Notes: generated by a model from the letters alone, not told the origin. 60,914 nt of DNA from an uncultured Bacteroidales bacterium (GCA_937885465.1 CAKZZM010000003.1:1-60914), one strand, 5' to 3'. Numbered from the stretch's first letter, positions 34,208 to 43,589 are shown. Made by a program: numbers and translations.

Positions 34208-35790
34208 TTCGGGTCAAGAGTTATGAGCGGAATAAGCATCTCCTCCAACGAGATACCGCCGTGCTGGAAAGTGTTGGTATAATATTGGGCGTAATAGTTG
34301 AAGTTATTCGGATAACCGAAGAAGTCATTTGCCGTAGCATAAAGATATGTAGAAGAGAGGTTCGGCGAAGTTAGTCCGTACTGCTTTGGATGCTCCATCA
34401 GGAACACATCTTTTGACTTGCACGAAAGTGCTTTCCCGACCTTATATCTAAGATTAGTATTGGTGTTCTTATCACCCAACACTAATACGGGAGTCTCTAC
34501 TCGCACCGTACCGTGATCCGTAGTCAATACCACTTTATATCCTAACTTCGACAGACACTCGAAAAAGCGCCGGGTAGGCGAATGTTGAAACCACGAAAGC
34601 GTAAGAGAGCGGTACGCCGACTCATCTGAGCATAACTCTCGCATCATCTTGCTCTCCGTACGGCTGTGAGAAAGCATGTCAATAAAATTGATAACCACCA
34701 CCGACAACGAGTTCTTATGACTCGATATCTTGCTTATCACCCTCTCAAAAAAGTCGGAATCCAACACCTTGTAATATTCCGGCTCTTCTTTGCGACGATA
34801 GCGTTTTATCAATGTTTGCAGCAGTTGTTCCTCGTATATATTCTTACCATCATCATCTCCTTCCTCTACCCAGTACTGCGGAAACATCTCCTGTATCTGT
34901 GCAGGTAACAGACCCGAAAAAATAGCGTTACGGGCATACTGCGTTGCAGTCGGCAAGATAGAAGTGCATATCTCATCTTCGCGAACCGTAAAAAACTCTG
35001 AAACAAGCGGTTCTATAGTCTTCCACTGGTCGTAGCGAAAATTGTCTATCACCACAAGGCACACCTTATCGCCCTCATCGAGCAACGGAAAGACTTTCTT
35101 CTTAAAAATATCCGGCGAAAGCAGCACATCATCCTGCCCCTCTGATTTTTGCACTGCCGTAAAAATGCTATTTAAAGACAGACTACGTCTCTGAAGCCAC
35201 GAGAGATAATTCTTCTGAATAAACTTCGCAAATGCCTTATTAGCCTCCTTCCTCTGCATCTGTAGCATCTCCCGCATATTGCTACCGGCATCGTCTAATT
35301 GCATCTCCCATTTTGTCAGCGTCCTCTGCACTGCCTGCCACTCCGCAAGAGTAGTAGCGGAAGTAATCATCCAACCTATGTCAGAGAACTCCTCTCGATA
35401 ACCCGTATTAGCGTGTTCCTCAATGATGGCTTTCTTATGAATATGCTTTTTCAGACATAGCAGAATCTGCGATGGGTTGACGGGCTTGATCAGATAATCG
35501 GCAATCTGCTCACCTATTGCCTGATTCATTAGATTCTCCTCCTCTGATTTTGTTATCATAACAACGGGCAAAGCGGGATGCCTCTGCTTAATATCCACCA
35601 GCGTCTCCAAACCACTCAAACCGGGCATATTTTCGTCAAGGAAAACAATATCCACCGCCTCTCTCTGGCACATATCCACAGCGTCCTCACCGTTATTAAC
35701 AGTCAGCACCTCATAACCTTTCTCTTCAAGATAAATGATATATGGTTTGAGAAGGTCTATCTCATCGTCAGCCCAAAGTATTCGGTTCAT
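34204..35790 (-). CDS. porX: PorX: response regulator with PglZ domain of the type IX secretion system
   Basis: 528 residues: a receiver domain (1-120) with acidic pocket Asp8-Asp9, phosphorylation site Asp52 in VFLDENMPG and the conserved Lys in MITKSEEE, then a PglZ domain of the alkaline-phosphatase superfamily (about 200-520) with VCLVVIDNFRYDQW and TTDHGTVRVETP holding metal-site residues. This architecture is that of PorX, which with the histidine kinase PorY controls T9SS genes and acts as a zinc phosphodiesterase on oligonucleotides. No other T9SS gene is in the window. The gene overlaps rluD by 23 nt and recO by 4. Confidence 0.93.
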   Translation of the reverse strand: MNRILWADDEIDLLKPYIIYLEEKGYEVLTVNNGEDAVDMCQREAVDIVFLDENMPGLSGLETLVDIKQRHPALPVVMITKSEEENLMNQAIGEQIADYLIKPVNPSQILLCLKKHIHKKAIIEEHANTGYREEFSDIGWMITSATTLAEWQAVQRTLTKWEMQLDDAGSNMREMLQMQRKEANKAFAKFIQKNYLSWLQRRSLSLNSIFTAVQKSEGQDDVLLSPDIFKKKVFPLLDEGDKVCLVVIDNFRYDQWKTIEPLVSEFFTVREDEICTSILPTATQYARNAIFSGLLPAQIQEMFPQYWVEEGDDDGKNIYEEQLLQTLIKRYRRKEEPEYYKVLDSDFFERVISKISSHKNSLSVVVINFIDMLSHSRTESKMMRELCSDESAYRSLTLSWFQHSPTRRFFECLSKLGYKVVLTTDHGTVRVETPVLVLGDKNTNTNLRYKVGKALSCKSKDVFLMEHPKQYGLTSPNLSSTYLYATANDFFGYPNNFNYYAQYYTNTFQHGGISLEEMLIPLITLDPK

Positions 35791-36799
35791 AATGTCTCCA
35801 TTTTTCTATTACATTGCTAAAATCTGCCGGCCACGGGGCGGTAAAATCCATCTCTTCACCCGTCACGGGATGGCGAAAACCGAGAGTGCAGGCATGCAAA
35901 ACCTGACGAGGACAAAGAGCAAAACAATTCTGCACAAAAGCATGGTATTTTTGCGTTGGTAATCCTCTCAAGACTTCCTTTCCTCCGTATTTTTCATCGC
36001 AAAAAAGCGGGTGCCCTATATGCTTCATGTGCACTCTTATCTGATGCGTCCTGCCCGTTTCTAATATGCACTCCACTAAGGTACAATACGGATACCTTTC
36101 CAACACGCGGTAATGCGTTATCGCCTCTTTTGCATGCGGATTATCTTCCAAGTCCCAGACGCGATAGACGGTACGGTCACGCGTCTCGCGACCCAAAGCA
36201 CCCTCAATTGTGCCATCATTCTCAGAGAAGTTGCCCCACACAAGAGCATTGTAGGTGCGGCGAGTTGTGTGATGGAAGAATTGAAACGACAGATTAGTCT
36301 TCGCCTCCGATGTCTTTGCAATAAGAAGCAGTCCGCTCGTATCCTTATCGATACGATGGACAAGTCCCATATCCGGACTATTAGCATCAAAAGAAGGGGT
36401 GCTGTCTTTAAGATGATAAGCAACGGCGTTCAGCAAGGTGCCGTTATAATTGCCACACCCGGGGTGCACAACCATTCCCGCCGGCTTATTGACGACAAGA
36501 AGATACTCGTCCTCATATACTACCTCTATAGGTATATCCTCAGGCTCAATAGTGTAATCAACAGGCTCATGGTCAAGCATAACCTGCACTACATCCTGCG
36601 CTTTCACTTTATAACCGGCGGGTACTGCCTTCCCGTTTACCCATATCTGCCCCTCGTCGGCTGCCTTCTGAATACGAGTACGAGAAGTACCGCCCATGTG
36701 CTCAAACACAAACTTATCTACACGCAAGGGGGCTTGACCGAGGTCTGCTTGAAGACTCCAGCGCTCGTAGAGTTCGTCTGTCTGTTCTATGTAATCCAT
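35768..36799 (-). CDS. rluD: Ribosomal large subunit pseudouridine synthase, RluD-like
   Basis: 343 residues. S4-like RNA-binding domain at about 23-80 (RVDKFVFEHMGGTSRTRIQ), then the RluA-family catalytic domain with HRIDKDTSGLLL at 148-159 and Asp151 as nucleophile, and NKPAGMVVHPGCGN at 104-117. It likely converts uridines of 23S rRNA helix 69. The start overlaps the PASTA gene stop by one base (TGATG), and the end overlaps porX by 23 nt, so the genes are translated as a coupled run. Confidence 0.93.
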   Translation of the reverse strand: MDYIEQTDELYERWSLQADLGQAPLRVDKFVFEHMGGTSRTRIQKAADEGQIWVNGKAVPAGYKVKAQDVVQVMLDHEPVDYTIEPEDIPIEVVYEDEYLLVVNKPAGMVVHPGCGNYNGTLLNAVAYHLKDSTPSFDANSPDMGLVHRIDKDTSGLLLIAKTSEAKTNLSFQFFHHTTRRTYNALVWGNFSENDGTIEGALGRETRDRTVYRVWDLEDNPHAKEAITHYRVLERYPYCTLVECILETGRTHQIRVHMKHIGHPLFCDEKYGGKEVLRGLPTQKYHAFVQNCFALCPRQVLHACTLGFRHPVTGEEMDFTAPWPADFSNVIEKWRHYEPNTLG

Positions 36800-37656
36800 C
36801 AGAAAAATTCTTCCTCGTCATGGTGAGTGGCTGCTGTGGCAGCTTTCTCAAGCGAAGTGGTCATCTTAATATCCACTCTTGAACCTTCCAGTATGTCTTG
36901 TTCTGCACGAGGAGACTGCTCATATACCACAAATAGTGAATCGTTTTCCGCCGTCCTCTCTACATCATAATCAATAGAGCCGAGAATAAGTCTGTTCCGC
37001 AATAAGGTAATGCGGGCGTCTGACTTCGTTTTTCCGATCAAATCGGGAATTTTGACCTGTTCTGTTCCCTGTCCGAAGCCGACAACGAGAGTGAGCAGTT
37101 CTCCCTCCTGTACTCTTGTACCGGGCTCCACTACCTCCCCATCGTGCTTTATGTCAAGCACAAGATCTTTATATACCGACGGTTCATATTCTATTTCCCC
37201 AACCTCAAATCCTAACGATTGTAAATTAGCCTCCGCCTGCCGATATGACACATCCCTTAGATTAGGCACCGGCACAGTCCTCACCGACTTTGCATTTACA
37301 ATAACATATATAGCCCTACCTTCTTTCGCCTTTGATTCAGCCTTAGGACTTTGATCAACTATCGATCCGAGCGGGACGCGGCGAGAATAAGTAGAATCGA
37401 TAACTTGCACACGCATCCCCTGTTGCGCCACAATCATCTCTGCCTCATCAATATACATACCCACTATATCAGGCACATCATACTCTTCACCATGGCGGGT
37501 GTAGCTGTCCAACCAAAACAGCGTGCCTAACACAAGCAACACCACTACCGCCAATGCTGCCACACATGATATAATCATAAACCCGAAATTGGTTTGCGAG
37601 AAACGCTTTCGGATTTTCTTATCTGACTTTTTGCTATCTGTTTCTTTCTGCTTCAC
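36799..37656 (-). CDS. Membrane-anchored PASTA-domain protein
   Basis: 285 residues: a cytosolic basic stretch, one membrane helix (about 25-49), then three PASTA domains in the periplasm (about 58-125, 127-195, 198-268). Each starts with a V-P-D/N-L/I-x-G/D-type motif: DVPDIVGMYIDEAE, VPVPNLRDVSYRQAE and VKIPDLIGKTKSDAR. PASTA domains bind uncrosslinked peptidoglycan. Unlike PknB or PBP2x there is no kinase or transpeptidase domain. The start codon is GTG. It lies 4 nt after the DUF47 gene and is coupled to rluD. Confidence 0.85.
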   Translation of the reverse strand: MKQKETDSKKSDKKIRKRFSQTNFGFMIISCVAALAVVVLLVLGTLFWLDSYTRHGEEYDVPDIVGMYIDEAEMIVAQQGMRVQVIDSTYSRRVPLGSIVDQSPKAESKAKEGRAIYVIVNAKSVRTVPVPNLRDVSYRQAEANLQSLGFEVGEIEYEPSVYKDLVLDIKHDGEVVEPGTRVQEGELLTLVVGFGQGTEQVKIPDLIGKTKSDARITLLRNRLILGSIDYDVERTAENDSLFVVYEQSPRAEQDILEGSRVDIKMTTSLEKAATAATHHDEEEFF

Positions 37657-37660
37657 TGCC

Positions 37661-38314
37661 TTATTTTTTCTTAACCAAAATAGATTTTAGAGTCTTGCCC
37701 ACTTTGTTGGCACAATCGGTTGCTGACTCAAGAGAGGACATTATCTCTTTGATTTTTATAACCTCTAACGCCTCCGTATCTGACTCGAACAACTCCTGTA
37801 CAAAAGAGCCATATACATCGTCCCCCTCATGCTCCAACTCGTGAATACGATTGCATATTTCCAGTGCCCTACCCGGCTCGCGTTTTAAGATATTCAAATC
37901 GTTAAAAATCTTCTGAATCAACTTCGTACACTCAATCACAATCTCTGCCATGTGCATCGTCTGATTGCCCATAGTGCGAGGATTATAAAGCATCATTCGC
38001 TTTGCAGAAACATTGATGTTATCTATCACATCATCAAGCGAATCACACAAGGCATGAATATCTTGCTTCGGAAGGGGAGAAAACCATGTTACATTAAGAC
38101 GATCAAAAATCTCAGTTGCGAGCACATCGCACTCCGATTCGAGCATCTTGATGCGGTCATATGTGTCTTCTTGACGATGATGGTCGGAGTCTTGCGAAAT
38201 CATGTCAGTCAAAAGCATTGAACTCTCAACCACATAACTTGACATAGCAGCAAGTGCGGGATAGATTGTTTTCTCTGAATGAAAAAGACGATTATACAAG
38301 TCGGATTTATCCAT
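37661..38314 (-). CDS. DUF47 / PhoU-like protein
   Basis: 217 residues, all helical, with the DUF47 (TIGR00153) pattern: a charged N-terminus, repeated ExExxCDxLxxEI-like motifs (MLESECDVLATEIFD, CDSLDDVIDNINVSAKR, LEHEGDDVYGSFVQ). Such proteins usually partner a Pit-type phosphate transporter and help control it. Here no pit gene is adjacent; instead it is the first gene of the PASTA-rluD-porX-recO run. Confidence 0.85.
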   Translation of the reverse strand: MDKSDLYNRLFHSEKTIYPALAAMSSYVVESSMLLTDMISQDSDHHRQEDTYDRIKMLESECDVLATEIFDRLNVTWFSPLPKQDIHALCDSLDDVIDNINVSAKRMMLYNPRTMGNQTMHMAEIVIECTKLIQKIFNDLNILKREPGRALEICNRIHELEHEGDDVYGSFVQELFESDTEALEVIKIKEIMSSLESATDCANKVGKTLKSILVKKK

Positions 38315-38352
38315 AATGCAAAAGGCTGTAAAGCCCGATGGTTAGTATGTGC

Positions 38353-38383
38353 AAAGATACAACATTTTTTTTTTCTATACAAC
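38353..38383 (-). promoter_or_regulatory. Promoter of the DUF47-PASTA-rluD-porX-recO run
   Basis: Minus strand: TTG at 38381-38383, 20 nt, then TATCTTTG at 38353-38360, 39 nt before the DUF47 start. Confidence 0.6.
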
Positions 38384-38451
38384 AAATACGCTTTTTTTTG
38401 CAAAAAAACGCATAATTACACACTTGCGAGTCCAAAAAATCACAAATATTC

Positions 38452-38482
38452 TTGCGCGGTAACGAAAAAAGAAGTAATTTTG
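38452..38482 (+). promoter_or_regulatory. Promoter of mdh
   Basis: Plus strand: TTG at 38452-38454, 20 nt, then TAATTTTG at 38475-38482, 65 nt before the mdh ATG. Confidence 0.65.
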
Positions 38483-38546
38483 CAAAGTTTTATGTATCAA
38501 AGATACATTTGTTTGAACGAATTAATAACTAAAAATAATTATAAAT

Positions 38547-39488
38547 ATGTCAAAAGTTACCGTTGTCGGTGCCGGAAATGTAGGTGCCACTTGTGCCAAT
38601 GTATTGGCAGTAAACGAAGTAGCCAATGAGGTGTGCCTTATTGACATCAAGGAAGGTCTTGCCGAGGGTAAGGCTATGGATATTATGCAGACAGCCCAAC
38701 TGATGGGTTTCGATACCGTTGTTAACGGCGTTACCAACGATTATTCGCAGACTGCCGGCTCGGATGTGGTCATCATTACCTCAGGTCTGCCCCGTAAGCC
38801 GGGTATGACTCGCGAAGAACTGATTGGCGTTAATGCCGGTATCGTGAAGAATGTAGCGAGCAGCACCCTCAAATATTCTCCTGACGCAATCCTTATCGTT
38901 GTTTCCAATCCTATGGACACCATGGCATACCTCGCTCTCCACAGCCTCGGTCTGCCTCGCAACCGCGTTATCGGTATGGGCGGTGCTCTTGACTCTGCTC
39001 GTCTGAAATACTTCCTCTCGCAGGCTCTGCACTGCAACGCTAATGATGTTGACGGCTTCGTTATCGGCGGACACGGCGATACAACTATGATCCCGCTCAC
39101 TTCCTACGTTACCTACAAAGGTATTCCTGTTAGCGAGTTTCTTACGAAAGAAGAGTTGGAGCAAGTAGTTAAATCAACTATGGTAGGCGGTGCTACTCTT
39201 ACCGGCCTGCTCGGCACTTCCGCTTGGATGGCTCCGGGAGCCGCCGCCTCGTCCGTAGCAGAGGCTATCATCAAAGATCAAAAGAAGATGATTCCTTGCT
39301 CCGCCGCTCTCGAAGGCGAATACGGTATGCACGATATCACTATCGGCGTTCCCTGTATCATCGGCAGAAACGGTATTGAGCGTATCGTTGAGATTCATCT
39401 TGCTCCGGAAGAGGCTCAAAAACTGAAAGATTCGGAAGCCGCTGTACGCAAGACGACCGCCGTGCTCAAAGAACTTAATGTGTTATAA
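38547..39488 (+). CDS. mdh: Malate dehydrogenase
   Basis: 313 residues of the LDH-like malate dehydrogenase type. NAD-binding GAGNVGATCA at 8-17, the substrate loop LPRKPGMTREEL with the Arg pair for malate, and the catalytic His in VIGGHGDTT. It oxidises malate to oxaloacetate and in anaerobes of this phylum runs toward malate in the fumarate branch. Strong promoter and perfect terminator indicate a single-gene unit. The codon use looks like that of a highly expressed gene. Confidence 0.96.
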   Translation: MSKVTVVGAGNVGATCANVLAVNEVANEVCLIDIKEGLAEGKAMDIMQTAQLMGFDTVVNGVTNDYSQTAGSDVVIITSGLPRKPGMTREELIGVNAGIVKNVASSTLKYSPDAILIVVSNPMDTMAYLALHSLGLPRNRVIGMGGALDSARLKYFLSQALHCNANDVDGFVIGGHGDTTMIPLTSYVTYKGIPVSEFLTKEELEQVVKSTMVGGATLTGLLGTSAWMAPGAAASSVAEAIIKDQKKMIPCSAALEGEYGMHDITIGVPCIIGRNGIERIVEIHLAPEEAQKLKDSEAAVRKTTAVLKELNVL

Positions 39489-39498
39489 TTGCCACAAT

Positions 39499-39530
39499 CC
39501 GCGAGGTGCAACAATGTGTTCACCTCGCGG
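39499..39530 (+). terminator. Terminator of mdh
   Basis: Ten-base perfect inverted repeat CCGCGAGGTG ... CACCTCGCGG with a 12-nt loop, starting 10 nt after the mdh stop. A short T-rich stretch follows. Confidence 0.75.
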
Positions 39531-39606
39531 GTTAGTATTTTATTCCTTACCAAAATCAACCTTCGCTCATTGTAAATCGTATTTTGTACATCCGTAAATC
39601 GTCCTT

Positions 39607-40800
39607 ATGATTGACCTTTTCCAAAAATGCAACTTCGAACTTCTTAATCGAGTAAGAGAGTTAGATATATATCCTTATTTCCACGAGTTGCAGAGTAAGC
39701 AGGCCCCTGAAGTTAATATGGAGGGGAAGCGGCGTATTATGCTCGGCTCTAATAACTACCTCGGTCTTACGGAAGACCCCGTCGTTATTGAGGCAGGTCT
39801 CGCCGCTATGCGCAAATACGGCACGGGCTGCTCAGGTAGCCGTTTTCTCAACGGCACACTTGACCTGCACCTGCAGTTAGAAGCAGAGCTGGCAGCATAC
39901 ACCGGCTACGATGCCGCCATCACCTTCTCAACCGGTTTTCAGACCAACCTTGGCATCATCTCCGCCGTTACTGGAAGACACGACTATATCATTAACGACC
40001 GCGAGAACCACGCCTCTATCTACGATGCCTGCAAACTGAGCGATGCCACTATGCTCAGATATAAGCACTCCGATATGGCAGACCTCGAAGCACAACTGCA
40101 AAAAGTACCCGAGGATGCCGGATGCCTTATCGTTACCGATGGCGTTTTCTCTATGCGCGGCGACATTTGCCGCCTACCCGAAATAGTGGCACTCGCAGAA
40201 AAATACGGGGCACGAGTGATGGTGGACGATGCGCACGGCTTTGGAGTACTCGGCGAAGGCGGAAGAGGTACCGCAGCTTATTTCGGACTGACCGACAAGG
40301 TGGATATCACTATGCTCACCTTTTCCAAGTCGCTTGCCTCAATAGGCGGATGTATGCTGACAAATAACGCCGTCGCAGATTACCTGAGGCATGTGAGCCG
40401 ACCTTTTATCTTCTCTGCTTCACTTACCCCGGCTTCCACGGCAACGGCTCTCGCCGCACTGCACCGCTTGCAGCAAAATCCCGGTATTGTGAAACATCTG
40501 CATAGTATAGCAGACTATTTCCGCAAAGGACTACACGAAGCAGGGGTGAAAATTATTGATGCCCCCACGCCTATCGTTCCTATCTTCACTTATCAAACCC
40601 TCGACACCCTTTGGTATGGAAAGAAGATGTTCAATGAGGGAGTATATGTCAACCCCGTGATAGCACCTGCCGTCCCCGAAGGCGAATGTCTGTTGCGCAC
40701 AACATTAATGGCTACTCACACCGAACCAGTCATCGACGAGGCTGTAGATATCATCAGTAAGATAATGCTAAAAGGCGTTTCAAAGGATTTCAGTTTCTAA
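39607..40800 (+). CDS. spt: Serine palmitoyltransferase (alpha-oxoamine synthase family)
   Basis: 397 residues. A PLP enzyme of the alpha-oxoamine synthase group: the substrate loop GSNNYLGLTEDP, the glycine-rich KYGTGCSGSRFLNGT (70-84), His135 stacking on PLP, Asp207 in VDDAHG and the Schiff-base Lys241 in TFSKSLASIGG. The N-terminus YPYFHELQSKQ and the sequence around KYGTGCSGSR match Bacteroidales serine palmitoyltransferase better than KBL or BioF. It joins serine and a fatty acyl-CoA (or acyl-ACP) to 3-ketosphinganine, the first step of sphingolipid synthesis. The next gene may encode the following reductase. Confidence 0.85.
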   Translation: MIDLFQKCNFELLNRVRELDIYPYFHELQSKQAPEVNMEGKRRIMLGSNNYLGLTEDPVVIEAGLAAMRKYGTGCSGSRFLNGTLDLHLQLEAELAAYTGYDAAITFSTGFQTNLGIISAVTGRHDYIINDRENHASIYDACKLSDATMLRYKHSDMADLEAQLQKVPEDAGCLIVTDGVFSMRGDICRLPEIVALAEKYGARVMVDDAHGFGVLGEGGRGTAAYFGLTDKVDITMLTFSKSLASIGGCMLTNNAVADYLRHVSRPFIFSASLTPASTATALAALHRLQQNPGIVKHLHSIADYFRKGLHEAGVKIIDAPTPIVPIFTYQTLDTLWYGKKMFNEGVYVNPVIAPAVPEGECLLRTTLMATHTEPVIDEAVDIISKIMLKGVSKDFSF

Positions 40801-40802
40801 CG

Positions 40803-41585
40803 ATGAAAACTCTAATCATATCAGGTGGTAGCAGTGGTATCGGCAGAGCCACTGCTCTTCTTTTTGCAAAGAAAGGCTATCACGTCTATGACCTCTCACG
40901 CCACGGCGTAACAGGAGATGGAATCACCCATATATTCTGCGATGTAACCGATGAGCAAAGTTGCATCGATGCCGTCAATGAGGTTCTTCGACACGAGCAA
41001 CGCCTCGATGTTGTCATCAGCAACGCCGGTTTCGGAATAAGCGGACCAACCGAGTTTACCACTACCGCCGATGCCAAGCACCTCTTCGATGTCAATTTCT
41101 TCGGAGCCTTCAATCTCGCGAAGGCCGTCTTGCCGACTATGCGGCAACAACGCGGCGGCAGACTTCTCTTCACATCCAGCGTCGCCGGACTACTGCCTGT
41201 ACCCTACCAAGCCTTCTACTCCGCATCCAAAGCAGCAGTCAACGCCCTTGCGCTGACGCTGCAGAATGAAGTTCGCCCCTTCGGAATAAAAGTAGCATGC
41301 CTGCTTCCGGGCGATGTAAGTACAGGCTTCACCGATGCCCGAGAGAAAAGCATAAAAGGTAGCGATATCTATCTCAATGCAAATAGTGCAGTAGAAGCAA
41401 TGGAAAAGGATGAGCGAAACGGAATGAAACCCGACAAAATGGCAAATATTCTTTACCGTATGGCTACCACCCGCTGCCTGCACTCCTTTTATATAGGAGG
41501 TTTCTCCTACCGCCTCCTCTGCCTCGCTGCTAAACTGCTACCCGTCAGCCTCGTCAACCGCATCGAAGGAAAAATGTATTCCTAA
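40803..41585 (+). CDS. Short-chain dehydrogenase, probable 3-ketosphinganine reductase
   Basis: 260 residues, classical SDR: nucleotide-binding GGSSGIGRA at 8-16, NAG at 74-76, and the active-site Ser around 125 with Tyr139 and Lys143 (YSASK). It starts 2 nt after the serine palmitoyltransferase stop, so the two genes are one unit. From that context I infer it reduces 3-ketosphinganine to sphinganine with NADPH. Sequence alone would only support a short-chain oxidoreductase; FabG-like roles cannot be excluded. Confidence 0.8.
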   Translation: MKTLIISGGSSGIGRATALLFAKKGYHVYDLSRHGVTGDGITHIFCDVTDEQSCIDAVNEVLRHEQRLDVVISNAGFGISGPTEFTTTADAKHLFDVNFFGAFNLAKAVLPTMRQQRGGRLLFTSSVAGLLPVPYQAFYSASKAAVNALALTLQNEVRPFGIKVACLLPGDVSTGFTDAREKSIKGSDIYLNANSAVEAMEKDERNGMKPDKMANILYRMATTRCLHSFYIGGFSYRLLCLAAKLLPVSLVNRIEGKMYS

Positions 41586-41703
41586 TTTTCTCTCCTTTAT
41601 TCTCCTTCCCGGAATCGGTCATTTGCGTTGTATGGCTATACCATCTTGCCGACTTCAACTCTCTCCGATTGCAGTATCACTAACGGCATATTCGCCTAAC
41701 AAA

Positions 41704-41726
41704 AAAGCCACCTTTGCGGTGGCTTT
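41704..41726. terminator. Bidirectional terminator between the reductase and the acyl-CoA ligase
   Basis: AAAGCCACC-tttgc-GGTGGCTTT, a perfect 9-bp stem with A- and T-flanks on both sides, placed between two convergent genes. It can work in both directions. Confidence 0.9.
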
Positions 41727-41751
41727 CAAATAGTGCGGCTTTATGATAATC

Positions 41752-43401
41752 TTACTTATACATAAAGCGCTTTATGCTACGCTTCGGCGTTTTTTCAAAC
41801 TCTTCCTTTACGAGTTCTATCTCCGCTATATGAGAGTAAGCAGGCAGTTGAGCATTCAAAGTGACAAGATTTTCGCGCATCTGCTCCTCCATCGTCTTGC
41901 CCTTCAAGTCAAACTTCTCATCTGCAAACACGAGAGCCACTAACTTGCTACCGTCCCTCTGCACGAGTACCGACTCCACAACACCCGGTAAGTTATTTAT
42001 CTTATCCTCAACCTCTTCAGGGTAAATGTTCTGACCATTTGACGATAGTATCATCGCTTTTGAACGCCCTCGGATAAAGAGTCTGCCCTTCTCGTCAATA
42101 GTGCCCAAATCGCCCGTGTGCAACCATCCGTCCTTATCAATAGCAGCAGCCGTTGCCTCAGGATTCTTATAATAACCCATCATAACATGCTCGCCGCGGA
42201 ACAAAATCTCACCCACTTTGTTCTTCGAATCTTCCGAGTCAATCTTCAACTCGTTACGTGTTACGCAAACGCCGCAGCAACCTTGCACCTCACGATACCA
42301 CTCCTCATAGCAGATTAGAGGACCTGCCTCCGTCATACCATAACCCACAACCAACGGGAACTTGATGCGGCGGAAAATCTTCTCCACCTCACCATTCAAC
42401 GCAGCCCCACCCGTGATAAGCCAAATGAGGTTACCGCCGAAGGCGGTCATCAGTTGTTTGTATAACTTCTTCTCTACAATCTTGCAAAGCAACGGTGTGT
42501 TCCATAAGAACTTAACCATCGGCTTCTCCAAGGCGGGGAAGATTTTTGCCTTAAATATCTTCTCCAAAACGAGAGGTACCGTCAAAATCATATACGGATG
42601 CGTCTCAGAATATGCCTTCATCAACACTGACGGTGACGGAGTCTTGCTCAGAAAATATACATGACATCCGCCCGCCACCTGATACAAGAACTCAATCGTC
42701 ATACCGAACATGTGTGCAAGCGGAAGCATACAAACCTCGCTCCACCCCGCATGATTAGGTATAGTCTCTTGTGAAAAATGTACATTAGCAGATATGTTAC
42801 GGTAAGAGAGCATAGCACCCTTCGGCTCGCTTGTCGTTCCTGAGGTATAGTTAATCATCATTAACTCCTCTAAGTTATCTGTCGGAAAATGGATATCCTT
42901 GCTACTCAGACCGGCAGGATATAATTCCGCAAAACGCTTCTCTGCTCTCTCTAACGCATTTGCCTGAACATCCGATTTAGCATACAGCACCTCGAACTCA
43001 TTGGTAGAAACAACCAACTCTACCTCCGGCATGTTCTTTATATCAATCTTTTTCCAAATCGACTCCCCTACGAACATCGCTTTCGCATCAGAGTGATTTG
43101 TCAGCTTCTCAATATCTTTCCCGATGAAAGCATCCATAACAGAAACGATAACGCCCCTGTTGGCGGCTATGCTGAGGAAAGAGACTGCCCAGTTAGCGCA
43201 GTTCTTCGAACAAACGACGACCTTGTCTCCACGGCGCAGACCCGCCTCTTCAAGCAGCAGTTGCAGACGGGTCATTCGCTCACTCATCTGACCAAAGGTG
43301 TAGTTATGAGTTCCGTCATAATCGGTAAGAGCCGGTTCATTCCAATTCTGAGGAATACGCTCGTTAAAATACTCAAAAAAATGTTTTGTTGGTGTTGCCA
43401 T
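41752..43401 (-). CDS. Long-chain fatty acid-CoA ligase (AMP-forming)
   Basis: 549 residues from the ATG chosen here, which gives the usual start MATPTKHFFEYFN; a further frame upstream crosses the promoter and is discarded. ANL-superfamily motifs: YTSGTTSEPKG at 185-195 (AMP/P-loop), VGYGMTEAGP, and the hinge GWLHTGDLG with RGRSKAMI. It activates fatty acids as acyl-AMP and then acyl-CoA. Sphinganine is N-acylated and serine palmitoyltransferase needs an activated acyl chain, so it may feed the convergent sphingolipid pair, but this is inference from position. Confidence 0.88.
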   Translation of the reverse strand: MATPTKHFFEYFNERIPQNWNEPALTDYDGTHNYTFGQMSERMTRLQLLLEEAGLRRGDKVVVCSKNCANWAVSFLSIAANRGVIVSVMDAFIGKDIEKLTNHSDAKAMFVGESIWKKIDIKNMPEVELVVSTNEFEVLYAKSDVQANALERAEKRFAELYPAGLSSKDIHFPTDNLEELMMINYTSGTTSEPKGAMLSYRNISANVHFSQETIPNHAGWSEVCMLPLAHMFGMTIEFLYQVAGGCHVYFLSKTPSPSVLMKAYSETHPYMILTVPLVLEKIFKAKIFPALEKPMVKFLWNTPLLCKIVEKKLYKQLMTAFGGNLIWLITGGAALNGEVEKIFRRIKFPLVVGYGMTEAGPLICYEEWYREVQGCCGVCVTRNELKIDSEDSKNKVGEILFRGEHVMMGYYKNPEATAAAIDKDGWLHTGDLGTIDEKGRLFIRGRSKAMILSSNGQNIYPEEVEDKINNLPGVVESVLVQRDGSKLVALVFADEKFDLKGKTMEEQMRENLVTLNAQLPAYSHIAEIELVKEEFEKTPKRSIKRFMYK

Positions 43402-43468
43402 AATCTTATTTTGTTTAAATTTAATTCCTCTTGTTGCACAAACCTTTTCGCCTGCGCATAAAACAATG

Positions 43469-43500
43469 CAAAAGTACCAATTTTGCGGTTGATAGACAAA
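43469..43500 (-). promoter_or_regulatory. Promoter of the acyl-CoA ligase
   Basis: Minus strand: TTTG at 43497-43500, 20 nt, then TACTTTTG at 43469-43476, 67 nt before the ATG at 43401. This supports the shorter start. Confidence 0.7.
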
Positions 43501-43589
43501 TTTATGGTAAAAGTGTACTGCTAATGTGGTAAAATACGGATATATGTGGTGAAACGCACAAATGTGGGACGAAATTTTTACCACTAATA

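Noticed and set aside
36113..36826. Plus-strand frame of 237 codons over rluD
   Set aside because: Antisense shadow of a strongly conserved pseudouridine synthase.
39540..39606. Promoter before serine palmitoyltransferase
   Set aside because: A TATTTTG is present but one base short of the consensus and without a properly spaced upstream box.
43402..43584. 61-residue N-terminal extension of the acyl-CoA ligase
   Set aside because: The stretch crosses a good promoter on the same strand, and the family starts at MATPTKHFFEYF.
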